This document shows positions 9,992-18,763 of a DNA stretch of 64,000 nucleotides, in pieces. Numbering within the stretch: the stretch's first letter is position 1; the number at the start of each line of letters is the position of its first letter. The notes beneath the pieces are model-generated. The model did no database searches. It was not told the DNA's origin and was given only the letters and a program-made list of their open reading frames with translations. The stretch spans positions 1 through 64,000 of the forward strand of contig CAILZL010000039.1 of NCBI GenBank assembly GCA_903838705.1. The letters run 5' to 3'. The position numbers were made by a program, and so were the translations under genes. Source of the DNA: an uncultured Pseudomonadota bacterium. GTDB lineage: Bacteria; Pseudomonadota; Gammaproteobacteria; Steroidobacterales; Steroidobacteraceae.

Positions 9992-10882
9992 ATGACGACC
10001 GCAAAGATTCAATACGCAGTGTTTCCCGTTGCGGGCCGTGGCACTCGTTTCCTGCCTGCGACCAAAGCCAGTCCCAAGGAAATGCTGCCGATTGTGGACA
10101 AGCCTCTTATCCAGTATGCAGCCGAAGAAGTGCTCTCCGCTGGTGTCAGCAAACTTGTGTTCATTACCGGAAGTACCAAGCGCGCCATTGCCGATCACTT
10201 TGATACCGATCATGAACTGGAAGCGGAACTGGAGCAGCAGGGCAAGGAAGAATTGCTTCAAGCGGTGCGTGGTATCGTTCCTTCCTGGGCCAGCTGTATT
10301 TTCATTCGCCAGTCCTCGCCTTTGGGACTGGGGCATGCCGTGTTATGCGCTAAGCCGGTAGTAGGCAATCATCCATTTTTTGTACATCTGGCTGACGACC
10401 TGATTGACTCGCCTGTTGCTTGTCTGAAACAGATGGCCCAAGTTTATGATGAACGTGAATCCAGTGTGCTGGGCGTGGAAACTGTACCAATGGAGGAAAC
10501 GTACAAGTACGGTATCGTGGCTACCGAAGGCCGTGATGGACGTTTGAGTCGTGTCACTAAAATTGTAGAAAAACCCAAGCCAGTAAATGCCCCTTCCAAT
10601 CTGGCAGTAGTTGGTCGCTATATACTGACTGGCAGGATTTTTGAAAAACTCGAGCGTACGGGACGAGGAGCAGGTGGCGAAATTCAACTCACTGATGCCA
10701 TTGCTGATCTGCTGGCAGATGAAGCCGTCTATGCATATGAATTTGAAGGTAAGCGCTATGACTGTGGCAGCAAGCTGGGTTACCTGCAGGCTACAGTGGA
10801 ATATGCGTTGAAGCATGAGGCGCTCGGCACCCCTTTCAGGCAGTATCTGAGCGAGTTGACGGGCAAGCTATCAGTCAAGTGA
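9992..10882 (+). CDS. galU: UTP-glucose-1-phosphate uridylyltransferase
   Basis: GalU makes UDP-glucose for LPS, capsule and glycolipid synthesis. I choose the ATG at 9992 (296 residues) because GGAG lies 7 bases upstream and the protein then begins [19 protein letters not shown] at 9962 is an unlikely longer start. The nucleotidyltransferase motif [19 protein letters not shown] is complete, as are [12 protein letters not shown] and the metal-binding region [10 protein letters not shown]. The C-terminal motif [20 protein letters not shown] is typical. It is a single gene, convergent with the protease downstream. Confidence 0.96.
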   Translation: MTTAKIQYAVFPVAGRGTRFLPATKASPKEMLPIVDKPLIQYAAEEVLSAGVSKLVFITGSTKRAIADHFDTDHELEAELEQQGKEELLQAVRGIVPSWASCIFIRQSSPLGLGHAVLCAKPVVGNHPFFVHLADDLIDSPVACLKQMAQVYDERESSVLGVETVPMEETYKYGIVATEGRDGRLSRVTKIVEKPKPVNAPSNLAVVGRYILTGRIFEKLERTGRGAGGEIQLTDAIADLLADEAVYAYEFEGKRYDCGSKLGYLQATVEYALKHEALGTPFRQYLSELTGKLSVK

Positions 10883-10897
10883 TACGCGACGAGTATT

Positions 10898-10917
10898 GAC
10901 TGCTGAACCTAGCAGTC
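10898..10917. terminator. Short hairpin between convergent galU and protease genes
   Basis: GACTGCT (10898-10904) and AGCAGTC (10911-10917) form a 7-bp stem with a 6-base loop in the convergent gap. No good T run follows on either strand, so the call is tentative. Confidence 0.35.
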
Positions 10918-10952
10918 CGGTTTCAGAAAGGATTTCTATTTCAGGATGGTTG

Positions 10953-12701
10953 TTAGGATTGATGATAGCTTGGGAGTTTGGCTCTTCGCTGCAACACACT
11001 GAGCCAACCCAAAACCAGCAGATTGATCAAGCCCAGCGATCCACCGCCGCCACTACTACTCTTGGTGCTTGCACTGGTTGCCGCACTACTGCTTACGCTA
11101 CTTGAGCTGGCGAATGAATTATTCGTTGCTGCCAGTACAGCCTGGTACGCATTGACCATTCCTGCACCACAGGTACTGCCTGTGCAGTTGCACTCCGATT
11201 CATTGATTGCGACGCTGGTGTTGCTGGTAGGCACGGTACAGCTATTAGCTGCCGTGCTGGGAAAAGGGGTGGCAGTGTTGCGCAAGATACTGGTGATATG
11301 GTCTGGAGTCAGATCAGGTCGAGCACCGAGCATCAGTGCAATCGTGCCTGAGACAATCGGCGCTGAAAAACTGGTACCAAGGTTATAGTTGTATTGATCC
11401 GTGTAGTCATTCTGGCCGGGGTTGGTCGTACCCAGATTGACGGTGGTGTCCAGAGAAAACAGGCACGGGCCAGGCGCAGGATTAATACAGTTGCCGGCGG
11501 GTGCAGCAATTGTGGCTTCGGTGCCGAGGCTGCTGAAGCCTACCTTTGTGCCAGTGTTGCGTACCCCCACCACTGCAATCACACCGCTGCAATTGGCGGG
11601 TGTATTGATCTTGGCACTGTCATTGCCGGCTGAGGCGACCACGGATACACCCGCTGCTCGAATCTGATTGATCGCATCTGTATAGGCTAGGTTACAGCTG
11701 CTTGCACTGCCCAGACTGAGATTGATTACCTTGGCTGGATTGGGGTTGGCAGGAGCGCCACTGACGGGTAAGCCCGCAGCCCAGCGCATGCCGGCGATGA
11801 TGTCCGAATCCCAGCCGCCACACTTGCCCAGCACACGCACCGGCAGAATACGAGCGTTCCAGCCGATACCCGCAATACCACTGGTGTTGTTGGTGGCTGC
11901 GCCGATGATTCCAGCTACTCGTGTGCCATGCCAGGAGCTATCACTGATTTCACACTTGGTTGAATCAAATGTTGAAGGGTGATTCTGCATATCCAGACTG
12001 CTGACCCAGTCGCCGGGGTCGGACGCATCGGCATCCCAGCCATCACCATCGTTCGCAGTCAGAAAAGTCAGGCCAGAACCTGAACAGACATTCTGCTCGC
12101 AGTCCACGAAGTCGTAGCCGGGTAACAATTTACCTGCAAGGTCGGGATGATCGTAACGAACCCCGGTATCGATCACGGCCACAATTACGCCGTTACCCAT
12201 GCTGCCACCTTGCGAGTAATCCCACGCCTCGAAGGCATTGATCGAGGCAGGTTCTGAGTTGAGCAAATACCATTGACCTGTGCGACCCGTAGTGGCTGTT
12301 ATCAAAGGATCATCGGGAAGGATACCTAGTGCATGGCGGCGCTGATCCACTACCGCATATTCCACATCGTCCTGAGCATTAAGGTCAGTTAATGTTTGAT
12401 TCATTACTGACGCGGATACGTCACGATCCAGTTGCAGGACATCCATGTGCTCATTCAGATTGCGGCGATGTTTCAGATTCATGCCGGTACGATTGTGAAT
12501 TTCATCGCCCGTAGCACTCAAGGCCTGGGCTCTGGTGCGCTTGCTATCTGCTTTCCATTTGACGATGAAACGTGGTGCGCTGGTCGTCTGGGCCAGAGTC
12601 GGAGGACAGGTAACGCTGAGCAGCAAAAGTGCAGCCACCATAGCTCTCAGGATGCTGGTCACAGACCAGCGGTGATGCGCGTTGTTGATATGAGCAGCCA
12701 T
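10953..12701 (-). CDS. Secreted subtilisin-like (S8) serine protease with GlyGly-CTERM-like tail
   Basis: This is an exported peptidase S8. From the ATG at 12701 it has 582 residues; an upstream ATG at 12752 adds 17. A signal peptide (LRAMVAALLLLSVTCPPTLAQ) is followed by an inhibitor-I9-like propeptide and the catalytic domain. The catalytic Asp is in VIAVIDTGVRYDHPD, the His in SSWHGTRVAGIIGA and the Ser in NLGTSFSAPIVSG (about D178, H258, S444). The C-terminus has a Ser-rich linker, a GGGGSLG stretch, one hydrophobic segment and a terminal basic cluster (LQRRAK). This is the layout of GlyGly-CTERM proteins processed by rhombosortase. No rhombosortase lies in the window. Confidence 0.92.
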   Translation of the reverse strand: MAAHINNAHHRWSVTSILRAMVAALLLLSVTCPPTLAQTTSAPRFIVKWKADSKRTRAQALSATGDEIHNRTGMNLKHRRNLNEHMDVLQLDRDVSASVMNQTLTDLNAQDDVEYAVVDQRRHALGILPDDPLITATTGRTGQWYLLNSEPASINAFEAWDYSQGGSMGNGVIVAVIDTGVRYDHPDLAGKLLPGYDFVDCEQNVCSGSGLTFLTANDGDGWDADASDPGDWVSSLDMQNHPSTFDSTKCEISDSSWHGTRVAGIIGAATNNTSGIAGIGWNARILPVRVLGKCGGWDSDIIAGMRWAAGLPVSGAPANPNPAKVINLSLGSASSCNLAYTDAINQIRAAGVSVVASAGNDSAKINTPANCSGVIAVVGVRNTGTKVGFSSLGTEATIAAPAGNCINPAPGPCLFSLDTTVNLGTTNPGQNDYTDQYNYNLGTSFSAPIVSGTIALMLGARPDLTPDHITSILRNTATPFPSTAANSCTVPTSNTSVAINESECNCTGSTCGAGMVNAYQAVLAATNNSFASSSSVSSSAATSASTKSSSGGGGSLGLINLLVLGWLSVLQRRAKLPSYHQS

Positions 12702-13028
12702 TTGTGCCTGTATCCCAGAAATGGTTTCTGGAAGCAAGCAACTGTGTACCATGTTTGAGGCTTTGTTCAGATGGTATCTTTCCCCTGTGTTGCACGGTCT
12801 GCTGGATATTCTGCTGTGTGAACGGGGTCACATCTTGGGGTGCGGTTCAGGCCGGGTGGATGCTCGATAAAGCGGGACGGTTTTGGCATAGATACGCATG
12901 AGCATGCTCGGGGTATACTTTGCAAAGTAAAAGGGGCCAATCAGGTGGTCAGAGTGGGTACTCTGCTGCCTTGGGTTGAATTCGGTTTCGAATTTTTTCT
13001 TAATGTTCAGGAATCTCCGGGGGTTGAA
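12702..13028. promoter_or_regulatory. Divergent gap between protease and dsbA-like gene, with palindromes
   Basis: This region of about 330 bases has no convincing gene. It holds a 10-bp palindrome GAGCATGCTC (12900-12909) and a perfect 14-bp palindrome TACTTTGCAAAGTA (12916-12929), which overlaps a TATACT hexamer. These are candidate operators for either flanking gene. The reading frame upstream of dsbA stays open here but has no clear signal peptide or coding character. Confidence 0.4.
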
Positions 13029-13685
13029 ATGCTTGGATACTTAAAGCGCCTGATGCTGGTGTTGATCATGGGCTCTGGTATGTCGGTTATGGCCGCAACA
13101 CCAGCGGCTTCGGTAGCGGTAGAGGGTGCGGATTACAAGTTGCTCACACCTGCTCAGCCTACAATCGATCCGAAAAAAATCGTGGTAACCGAGTTTTTCT
13201 CATATCAATGTTCGCATTGCTATGTGTTCTATCCGCTGGTGAGCAGCTGGGCTGCCAAGCTTCCCAAGGATGTGCTGTTTGAGCGTGTGCCGGTGTCGCT
13301 GGGACGGGCAGCATGGCAACCGGTTGCTCAGGCATTCTATGCCTTGCAATCCATGAACAAGCTGGAGCAGATGGAGTCACTGCTTTACAGTGCGATCCAT
13401 ACTCAGAAAACCTTGATGTACGATGAAGCCAGCGTCACCAAGTTCGTATCACAGCATGGTGTGAATGCAGCAGAGTTTACGGCTGCATATAACTCCTTCG
13501 GGGTGAAGTCGAGTCAGCTGGCCGCTGAACAGAAAATGAAAACCCACATGATTCAAGGTACGCCTACGATGGTGGTGAATGGCAAGTACATCGTGAATGG
13601 TGAGGGCACCAAGGGATATGAAGAGCTGCTGCAACGCACCGACCGCGTTATCGCAATGGCCCGTGCAGAGCAGGCGCGTAAGTAA
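13029..13685 (+). CDS. dsbA: Thiol:disulfide interchange protein, DsbA family
   Basis: This is a periplasmic oxidoreductase that introduces disulfide bonds. The ATG at 13029 gives 218 residues with a good signal peptide ending SVMA-ATPAA; an upstream in-frame ATG at 12840 would hide the signal. The thioredoxin fold begins KIVVTEFFSYQCSHCYVF, with active-site CSHC (Cys61, Cys64) instead of the common CPHC. The cis-proline loop is QGTPTMVVNGKY. The length matches DsbA. It stands alone, convergent with the DUF2069 gene. Confidence 0.93.
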   Translation: MLGYLKRLMLVLIMGSGMSVMAATPAASVAVEGADYKLLTPAQPTIDPKKIVVTEFFSYQCSHCYVFYPLVSSWAAKLPKDVLFERVPVSLGRAAWQPVAQAFYALQSMNKLEQMESLLYSAIHTQKTLMYDEASVTKFVSQHGVNAAEFTAAYNSFGVKSSQLAAEQKMKTHMIQGTPTMVVNGKYIVNGEGTKGYEELLQRTDRVIAMARAEQARK

Positions 13686-13701
13686 ATCAGGATTTTTTAC
13701 T

Positions 13702-13732
13702 GGTTGATGCACCCGCGTAGTTGCTGCGTGCA

Positions 13733-13738
<6 letters not shown>
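13702..13738. terminator. Hairpin between convergent dsbA and DUF2069 genes
   Basis: An 11-bp perfect stem (GGTTGATGCAC at 13702-13712, GTGCATCAACC at 13728-13738) with a 15-base loop lies just after dsbA and overlaps the DUF2069 stop. There is no T run on either side. It probably ends transcription from both directions. Confidence 0.5.
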
Positions 13739-14805
<1,067 letters not shown>

Positions 14806-14909
14806 TTACGGTCAAATCTGAGTGGAAGATTGTGATTATTCTGTCATAGCGACCACGCGCAGTAATATCAGCAGAGCGCTGCCTGCACAGTCGGGGATAA
14901 GGGTTGCAG

Positions 14910-15200
14910 ATGAATGAATCGTCAAAAAAAGTGATATATCGATTCCTGATTTCCGGTCGTGTTCAGGGTGTGTTTTACCGCGCCAGTACCCGTGAGCAGG
15001 CACACAAACTGAATCTGACAGGCCATGCGAAAAATCTGCCTGACGGCAGAGTTGAAGTGCTGGCCTGTGGTGACCTCATATCCATCGCCAATCTTGAACA
15101 GTGGTTATGGCAGGGCCCGATGGGCGCAGAAGTCATGGACGTGGAAAAACAGGTTGTAGAGTCGGTGGCTGAATCAATCAATGGTTTTGGTATCTACTGA
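14910..15200 (+). CDS. Acylphosphatase
   Basis: This enzyme hydrolyses acyl phosphates such as carbamoyl or 1,3-bisphosphoglycerate phosphates. It has 96 residues from the ATG at 14910, which is preceded by AAGGG 6 bases away; a TTG at 14904 is less likely. The signature GRVQGVFYRASTREQA contains the catalytic Arg24. The Asn42 region KNLPDGRVEVLACG is present, and the family C-terminus FGIY is intact. The integron cassette lies just downstream on the other strand. Confidence 0.94.
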   Translation: MNESSKKVIYRFLISGRVQGVFYRASTREQAHKLNLTGHAKNLPDGRVEVLACGDLISIANLEQWLWQGPMGAEVMDVEKQVVESVAESINGFGIY

Positions 15201-15215
15201 AGCCGATAGCGATCG

Positions 15216-15229
15216 TTTGGTTAACCAAA
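15216..15229. repeat. Perfect 14-bp palindrome TTTGGTTAACCAAA
   Basis: This self-complementary sequence lies between the acylphosphatase stop and the attC site. There is no loop, so it is more like a protein-binding site than a terminator. Confidence 0.45.
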
Positions 15230-15284
15230 TAATAACTACGGACTCGTGCTTCAATCCTTTCAAACACGTCGTGTACATATGACC

Positions 15285-15344
15285 ACCCAACGTCTGAATT
15301 AACCGGCGCGCTTCAGTGCGTCCGGGTTGAATGATGGGTTGGGC
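15285..15344 (-). other. Integron attC recombination site (60 bp)
   Basis: Read on the minus strand, the site starts with GCCCAAC (R'' box, matching RYYYAAC) and ends with GTTGGGT (R' box, matching GTTRRRY), exactly 60 bases in all. The inner arms TCAACCCGGACGC and GCGCGCCGGTTAATTCA pair with one or two extrahelical bases, leaving a small loop near ACTGAAG. The 3' arm TTAATTCAGACGTT resembles the TTAACTCAAGCGTT arm of classic attC sites. The stop codon of the unknown gene falls inside the site, as in many cassettes. Confidence 0.9.
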
Positions 15345-16239
15345 TCTGCACCAGACTTGATGATGATTAAGTTTTTCGCACCGAAGGAACTGGAGCTAGT
15401 TTGCCTTTCTTCTGGTTCCAGTAGATCTAACAATTCTCGCGCAAGGTCTGATGATCTATCTGCTTCTCTGGCACTCTCAATTTGAGACCTAAGGTTAGCT
15501 GCAAGCCAGTTTCTCGTAGATAAGCTCTGGGGTATTGCGCTATGTACTGGCGTCCCAATTTCCAAGCGGTATAGGCTTTTTGCAAAGGATGTGTTCCCGC
15601 ATGCAGCCAAGCATTCTGCATGACCTGCTGTATTGACAACCATGCACGGGCCAACTGCCTGTAGCTTCCCATATCGTTGGGAATAAGTTGCTGGCGGTGA
15701 CATATGATTTGCTGCGGCATAGTACGTCTGAAAATCACCAGCCCCATCTTTATAGAAAAAAGCGAAAGAGCCTACTGACGGCAACAGAGCATTTGATAAT
15801 AAATCTGAGGGCGGATTAAACGATCCAGCACCCACAATAAGCGGCCGCGTTGAGAGCAGGAACCACTGTTCGAGATTTGCAGAAAAGGTCCTTCCGCAAA
15901 CGGAGTGTAGTGTTGCCCTTTCTGATTTTGCTTGTAGATAAGTTAGCCGTGCATGGTGAGAAATTGACGAGTAAGTGACTATCAATAAATCACTTAACTC
16001 ACAACGAGCGTGCGTTCGCGCATAGGTGCCATTGCCAGTAAACGTAACCTGATGTGAGGTGCCGTGGTATTCCTCAATTTGGAAATTTCCGCTAAGTCCT
16101 ACTAAGGCAGAATGCATCGCCTGGAACAGTGGGATTTCGTTATGGGAAAGTCCATGCGTCAGTGATCGGAAACTGGCGTCAAAGTTGCTGGCGAAGACAG
16201 TCGCGGGATCAGCCATCACATCTCCATATTAAGGCCCAA
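15291..16239 (-). mobile_element. Single integron gene cassette (949 bp)
   Basis: The cassette begins at the TTGGGC of a core site GTTGGGC (minus strand, 16240-16234), 24 bases before the gene's ATG, and ends at the G of the attC R' box (15291). The gene fills nearly all of it, as is normal for cassettes. No integrase gene and no second attC site were found, so this is a solitary cassette, either stranded or inserted from elsewhere. The flanking chromosomal genes are ordinary housekeeping genes. Confidence 0.82.
15299..16216 (-). CDS. Integron cassette protein of unknown function, possible PD-(D/E)xK nuclease fold
   Basis: This protein has 305 residues from the ATG at 16216, with GGAG 5 bases upstream; a GTG at 16219 is an alternative. 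I do not recognise the family. Residues 71-100 read as a strand-rich core with Glu73, Asp76 and a Gln95-Ala-Lys97 motif (CELSDLLIVTY, then LTYLQAKSER). This resembles the E/D...QxK variant of PD-(D/E)xK nucleases, which is inference. The middle contains LSNALLPSVGSFAFFYKD and GHAECLAACG. The last 18 residues (from SGAEPNPSFNPDALK onward) are encoded by the attC region. No signal peptide or membrane segment is seen. Confidence 0.85.
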   Translation of the reverse strand: MADPATVFASNFDASFRSLTHGLSHNEIPLFQAMHSALVGLSGNFQIEEYHGTSHQVTFTGNGTYARTHARCELSDLLIVTYSSISHHARLTYLQAKSERATLHSVCGRTFSANLEQWFLLSTRPLIVGAGSFNPPSDLLSNALLPSVGSFAFFYKDGAGDFQTYYAAANHMSPPATYSQRYGKLQAVGPCMVVNTAGHAECLAACGNTSFAKSLYRLEIGTPVHSAIPQSLSTRNWLAANLRSQIESAREADRSSDLARELLDLLEPEERQTSSSSFGAKNLIIIKSGAEPNPSFNPDALKRAG

Positions 16240-16262
16240 CTAGAAATAGACGACGGTGATAT

Positions 16263-16290
16263 GGGACTACATGTCCCTTTACAAAGGGAC
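16263..16290. repeat. Alternating GGGAC inverted repeats upstream of the cassette
   Basis: GGGAC (16263-16267), GTCCC (16273-16277) and GGGAC (16286-16290) alternate. The right pair extends to a perfect 8-bp stem, GTCCCTTT/AAAGGGAC, with a 2-base loop (16273-16290). The element lies about 25-50 bases outside the cassette boundary, on the side where its promoter or an attI site would be expected. No gene is seen in 16240-16476. Confidence 0.5.
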
Positions 16291-16476
16291 TTAGTACTGT
16301 ATGCGTCAGCAGCCATTCCAGTGTCTCCTTTGATTTTCAGTTGGTTAGATCTTTGTAGCACGCACTATCAGAAAACAGCAAGTACGACATTGGGGGCAAT
16401 GGAAGAGCCCAGCCTCGTACATTGGGACAAAGGTAATGCAGGTTGCTGCTGAGTGAAGCTCAGCCCGCTGATGGCG

Positions 16477-17061
16477 CTACTTGAACTGCCAGTTGTTGGC
16501 CAGTCGCACCAGTACCAGATCTGAATAATTGCGTCGCCCGAGGCTGCCGTTATAGCGGGCCAGTGCACGGGCGTAATCGCCGTGCTCATTTTCAAGGTAG
16601 TACTTCAGAATGGTACAGCCCATGCGAATGTTGTGAGGAATTTCTACCAGCTGATGATTCTGCATGCCCAGCTTGCTCGGCCAGAATGGCATCACCTGCA
16701 TCAGACCTACCGCGCCTGCTGAAGAAGTGGCCCAGCGATTGAAGCGGCTTTCCACATCAATCACTGCCATCACCAGGCCGGGTGGTAATTGCAGGCGTTT
16801 GGCTTCACATTGAACCTGTTCAAGTATCAGAGTGCGTTCAGTGTCGTTTGAAATGATCCGCCGCAGACGCGGTTCCATGGCGGCAAACCAGACCGCCCGA
16901 TCAAATTTATCATCAAAGCACTTACCATCAGATAATGCTTTTTCCAGCAGCGGGCCCAGTGCGGGGTCTTTCTGTTGATTGGCCTGCGCAGCCACGGGTG
17001 CCAGCGCCAGACCGGTGATGAGGCAGAAAGCGGCAAAGAGTGTTGGCAGACAACGGTTCAT
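16477..17061 (-). CDS. Lytic transglycosylase (SLT domain)
   Basis: This is an exported peptidoglycan-cleaving enzyme of 194 residues. A signal peptide (LFAAFCLITGLALAPVAAQA) is followed by a short helical linker and an SLT domain. The catalytic Glu104 is in VIDVESRFNRWATSS, followed by the family motif AGAVGLMQVMP and the ARYNGSLGRRNYSDLV C-terminal motif. It is small compared with MltC or Slt70 and lacks other domains, so it is a minimal periplasmic SLT. It stands alone on the minus strand. Confidence 0.92.
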   Translation of the reverse strand: MNRCLPTLFAAFCLITGLALAPVAAQANQQKDPALGPLLEKALSDGKCFDDKFDRAVWFAAMEPRLRRIISNDTERTLILEQVQCEAKRLQLPPGLVMAVIDVESRFNRWATSSAGAVGLMQVMPFWPSKLGMQNHQLVEIPHNIRMGCTILKYYLENEHGDYARALARYNGSLGRRNYSDLVLVRLANNWQFK

Positions 17062-17239
17062 GGATAACGGCTGCTGGTTTGGGGTAAAACTGCCTCAAAC
17101 CTTATGATTGTGCTGTGAAGTGCATCTCGCAGGGTGATTTTGGCAGGATTCTAGCCTGACTGTTAGATGGATGGACTGGCAGTCCTGATATTATTCACGG
17201 GCCTGAAGTACCAGGTGACCACAAGTTACAAGGCCATAC

Positions 17240-18019
17240 ATGAATCTGGAACCTGAGACCCGTGAAACTGAAGACGAAGCCAGGCCCGGCAGAGGCGTCT
17301 ATCTGCTGCCCAACCTGCTGACCACGGGGACATTGTTTTCCGGCTTCTACGCCATTGTGGCTGCCATTGATGGCAACTTCTCCCGCGCCGGTATGGCTGT
17401 GTTTGTCGCAATGCTGTTCGATGGACTGGACGGCCGGGTAGCTCGCTGGACCAACACCCAGAGTGACTTCGGCAAGGAATACGACAGCCTCTCTGACATG
17501 GTGGCCTTCGGTCTGGCACCTTCCATCGTCGTGTATCAATGGGGTGTGGAACGGATTGCTGAATACGGCAAATTGTGGGGCCGTTTCGGCTGGCTGGCTG
17601 CTTTCTTCTACGCCGTTTGTGCGGCCCTGCGTCTTGCAAGATTCAACGTCAAATCGGCCAGCGGCGATAAGCGTTACTTCGAGGGCTTGCCCAGTCCTTC
17701 CGCTGCGGCCTGCGTGGCCGGCTTCATCTGGGTGGCCAGCGAATATGGTGTAGACCGGTTGACGGCTCTGATATTGGGCTTTGTGGTGACGGCTTCCATC
17801 GGCGCATTGATGGTCAGCCGCTTCGCTTTCTGGAGTGGCAAGGATCTCAATATGCGCGGCAAGGTGCCTGTTGCTTATCTGGTGATTGTGCCCATGGTTT
17901 ATATCTTCATATCAATGGGCCCGCCTGAGACCTTGCTGGCCACTTTCGGTACTTACGCATTGTCTGCGCCGCTGTGGTGGGTATGGCGCAAGCTGCGTCG
18001 CAACCGTGCTTCAGTCTGA
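17240..18019 (+). CDS. pssA: CDP-diacylglycerol-serine O-phosphatidyltransferase
   Basis: PssA makes phosphatidylserine, the precursor of phosphatidylethanolamine. It has 259 residues with about seven hydrophobic segments. The CDP-alcohol phosphotransferase motif is complete: Asp64-Gly65, Ala68-Arg69, Gly78, Asp82 and Asp86 (DGRVAR through YDSLSD). The N-terminus (YLLPNLLTTGTLFSGFYA) and the KRYFEGLPSPSAA loop are typical of the membrane-integral type II enzyme, unlike the peripheral Escherichia coli type. Confidence 0.95.
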   Translation: MNLEPETRETEDEARPGRGVYLLPNLLTTGTLFSGFYAIVAAIDGNFSRAGMAVFVAMLFDGLDGRVARWTNTQSDFGKEYDSLSDMVAFGLAPSIVVYQWGVERIAEYGKLWGRFGWLAAFFYAVCAALRLARFNVKSASGDKRYFEGLPSPSAAACVAGFIWVASEYGVDRLTALILGFVVTASIGALMVSRFAFWSGKDLNMRGKVPVAYLVIVPMVYIFISMGPPETLLATFGTYALSAPLWWVWRKLRRNRASV

Positions 18020-18043
18020 TCCGGTTTAACTGAACACAGCTCT

Positions 18044-18763
18044 ATGAATACTCGGCGCCTGAATTATCTGAAAGCAATGGACATTGATGTCTGGATGCGC
18101 AGAGACAGACCGGAACCAGGCTTCGGTGCAGCTGTTGCAGATTCCGGATCGCCAGTGCTTCCGATTCAGGATCAGCCTGACCCGCTGGCGACAACCAGCT
18201 GGGATCAGCTTGCGGAAATGGTGCGTCACTGCACTCGTTGCGACCTGCATAGCAGCCGCAAGCAGACAGTATTCGGCACAGGCAATCTGCGTGCTGAGTG
18301 GATGATCATCGGTGAAGCGCCGGGTGCAGATGAAGATACGCAGGGCGAACCTTTTGTGGGTCGTGCTGGGCAATTGCTCAATTCGATATTGCAGGCAATG
18401 GGGTTTCCCCGTGAACAGGTTTACATTGCCAATGTACTCAAGTGCCGCCCGCCGGGGAATCGCGATCCTAAACCGGATGAAGCCGCTTGTTGTGCGCCGT
18501 ATCTGGCCAGACAGATCGAGCTGGTTAATCCGCGCATGATTCTATGTCTGGGGCGTATTGCTGCACAGAACCTGCTAAACACTGAAACACCGATCGGCAA
18601 ACTGCGTGGACAGTTGCATCATCTTGGCGAGAAGCAGCGGCCGGTGGTGGTGACTTACCATCCTGCTTATCTGCTGCGCAGTCCGGGTGAAAAGCGCAAG
18701 GTCTGGCAAGATCTGCAATTCGCACTCGCTGCTTACGCACAGACCCGGCCGAGGTCTGCGTGA
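18044..18763 (+). CDS. Uracil-DNA glycosylase, iron-sulfur type (family 4)
   Basis: This enzyme removes uracil from DNA. It has 239 residues. After an N-terminal extension of about 55 residues, the core has the [4Fe-4S] ligands CTRC, a third Cys in LKCRPPGNRDP and a fourth in DEAACC. Motif I is GEAPGADEDTQGEPFVGRAG. Motif III is the TYHPAYLLRSP stretch. These match thermophile-type UdgA rather than Ung. The extension is common in proteobacterial members. The rimI start overlaps the stop by 4 bases (GTGA), so the two genes are coupled. Confidence 0.92.
   Translation: MNTRRLNYLKAMDIDVWMRRDRPEPGFGAAVADSGSPVLPIQDQPDPLATTSWDQLAEMVRHCTRCDLHSSRKQTVFGTGNLRAEWMIIGEAPGADEDTQGEPFVGRAGQLLNSILQAMGFPREQVYIANVLKCRPPGNRDPKPDEAACCAPYLARQIELVNPRMILCLGRIAAQNLLNTETPIGKLRGQLHHLGEKQRPVVVTYHPAYLLRSPGEKRKVWQDLQFALAAYAQTRPRSA

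Noticed and set aside
9809-10336. 175-residue frame antisense to the galU start
   Set aside because: It overlaps the galU nucleotidyltransferase domain and leader. No recognisable protein.
12840-13028. N-terminal extension of the DsbA-like protein
   Set aside because: It would bury the signal peptide. The ATG at 13029 starts a typical exported DsbA.
15201-15290. Possible second, truncated cassette beyond the attC, with an ATG 7 bases after the R' box
   Set aside because: The short frame runs into the antisense of the acylphosphatase gene after about 40 codons and has no attC of its own.
16234-16350. Possible second attC on the plus strand (GCCCAAC at 16234 to GTTAGAT at 16344)
   Set aside because: The outer boxes match the consensus loosely, but they pair poorly with each other and the inner arms show no complementarity.
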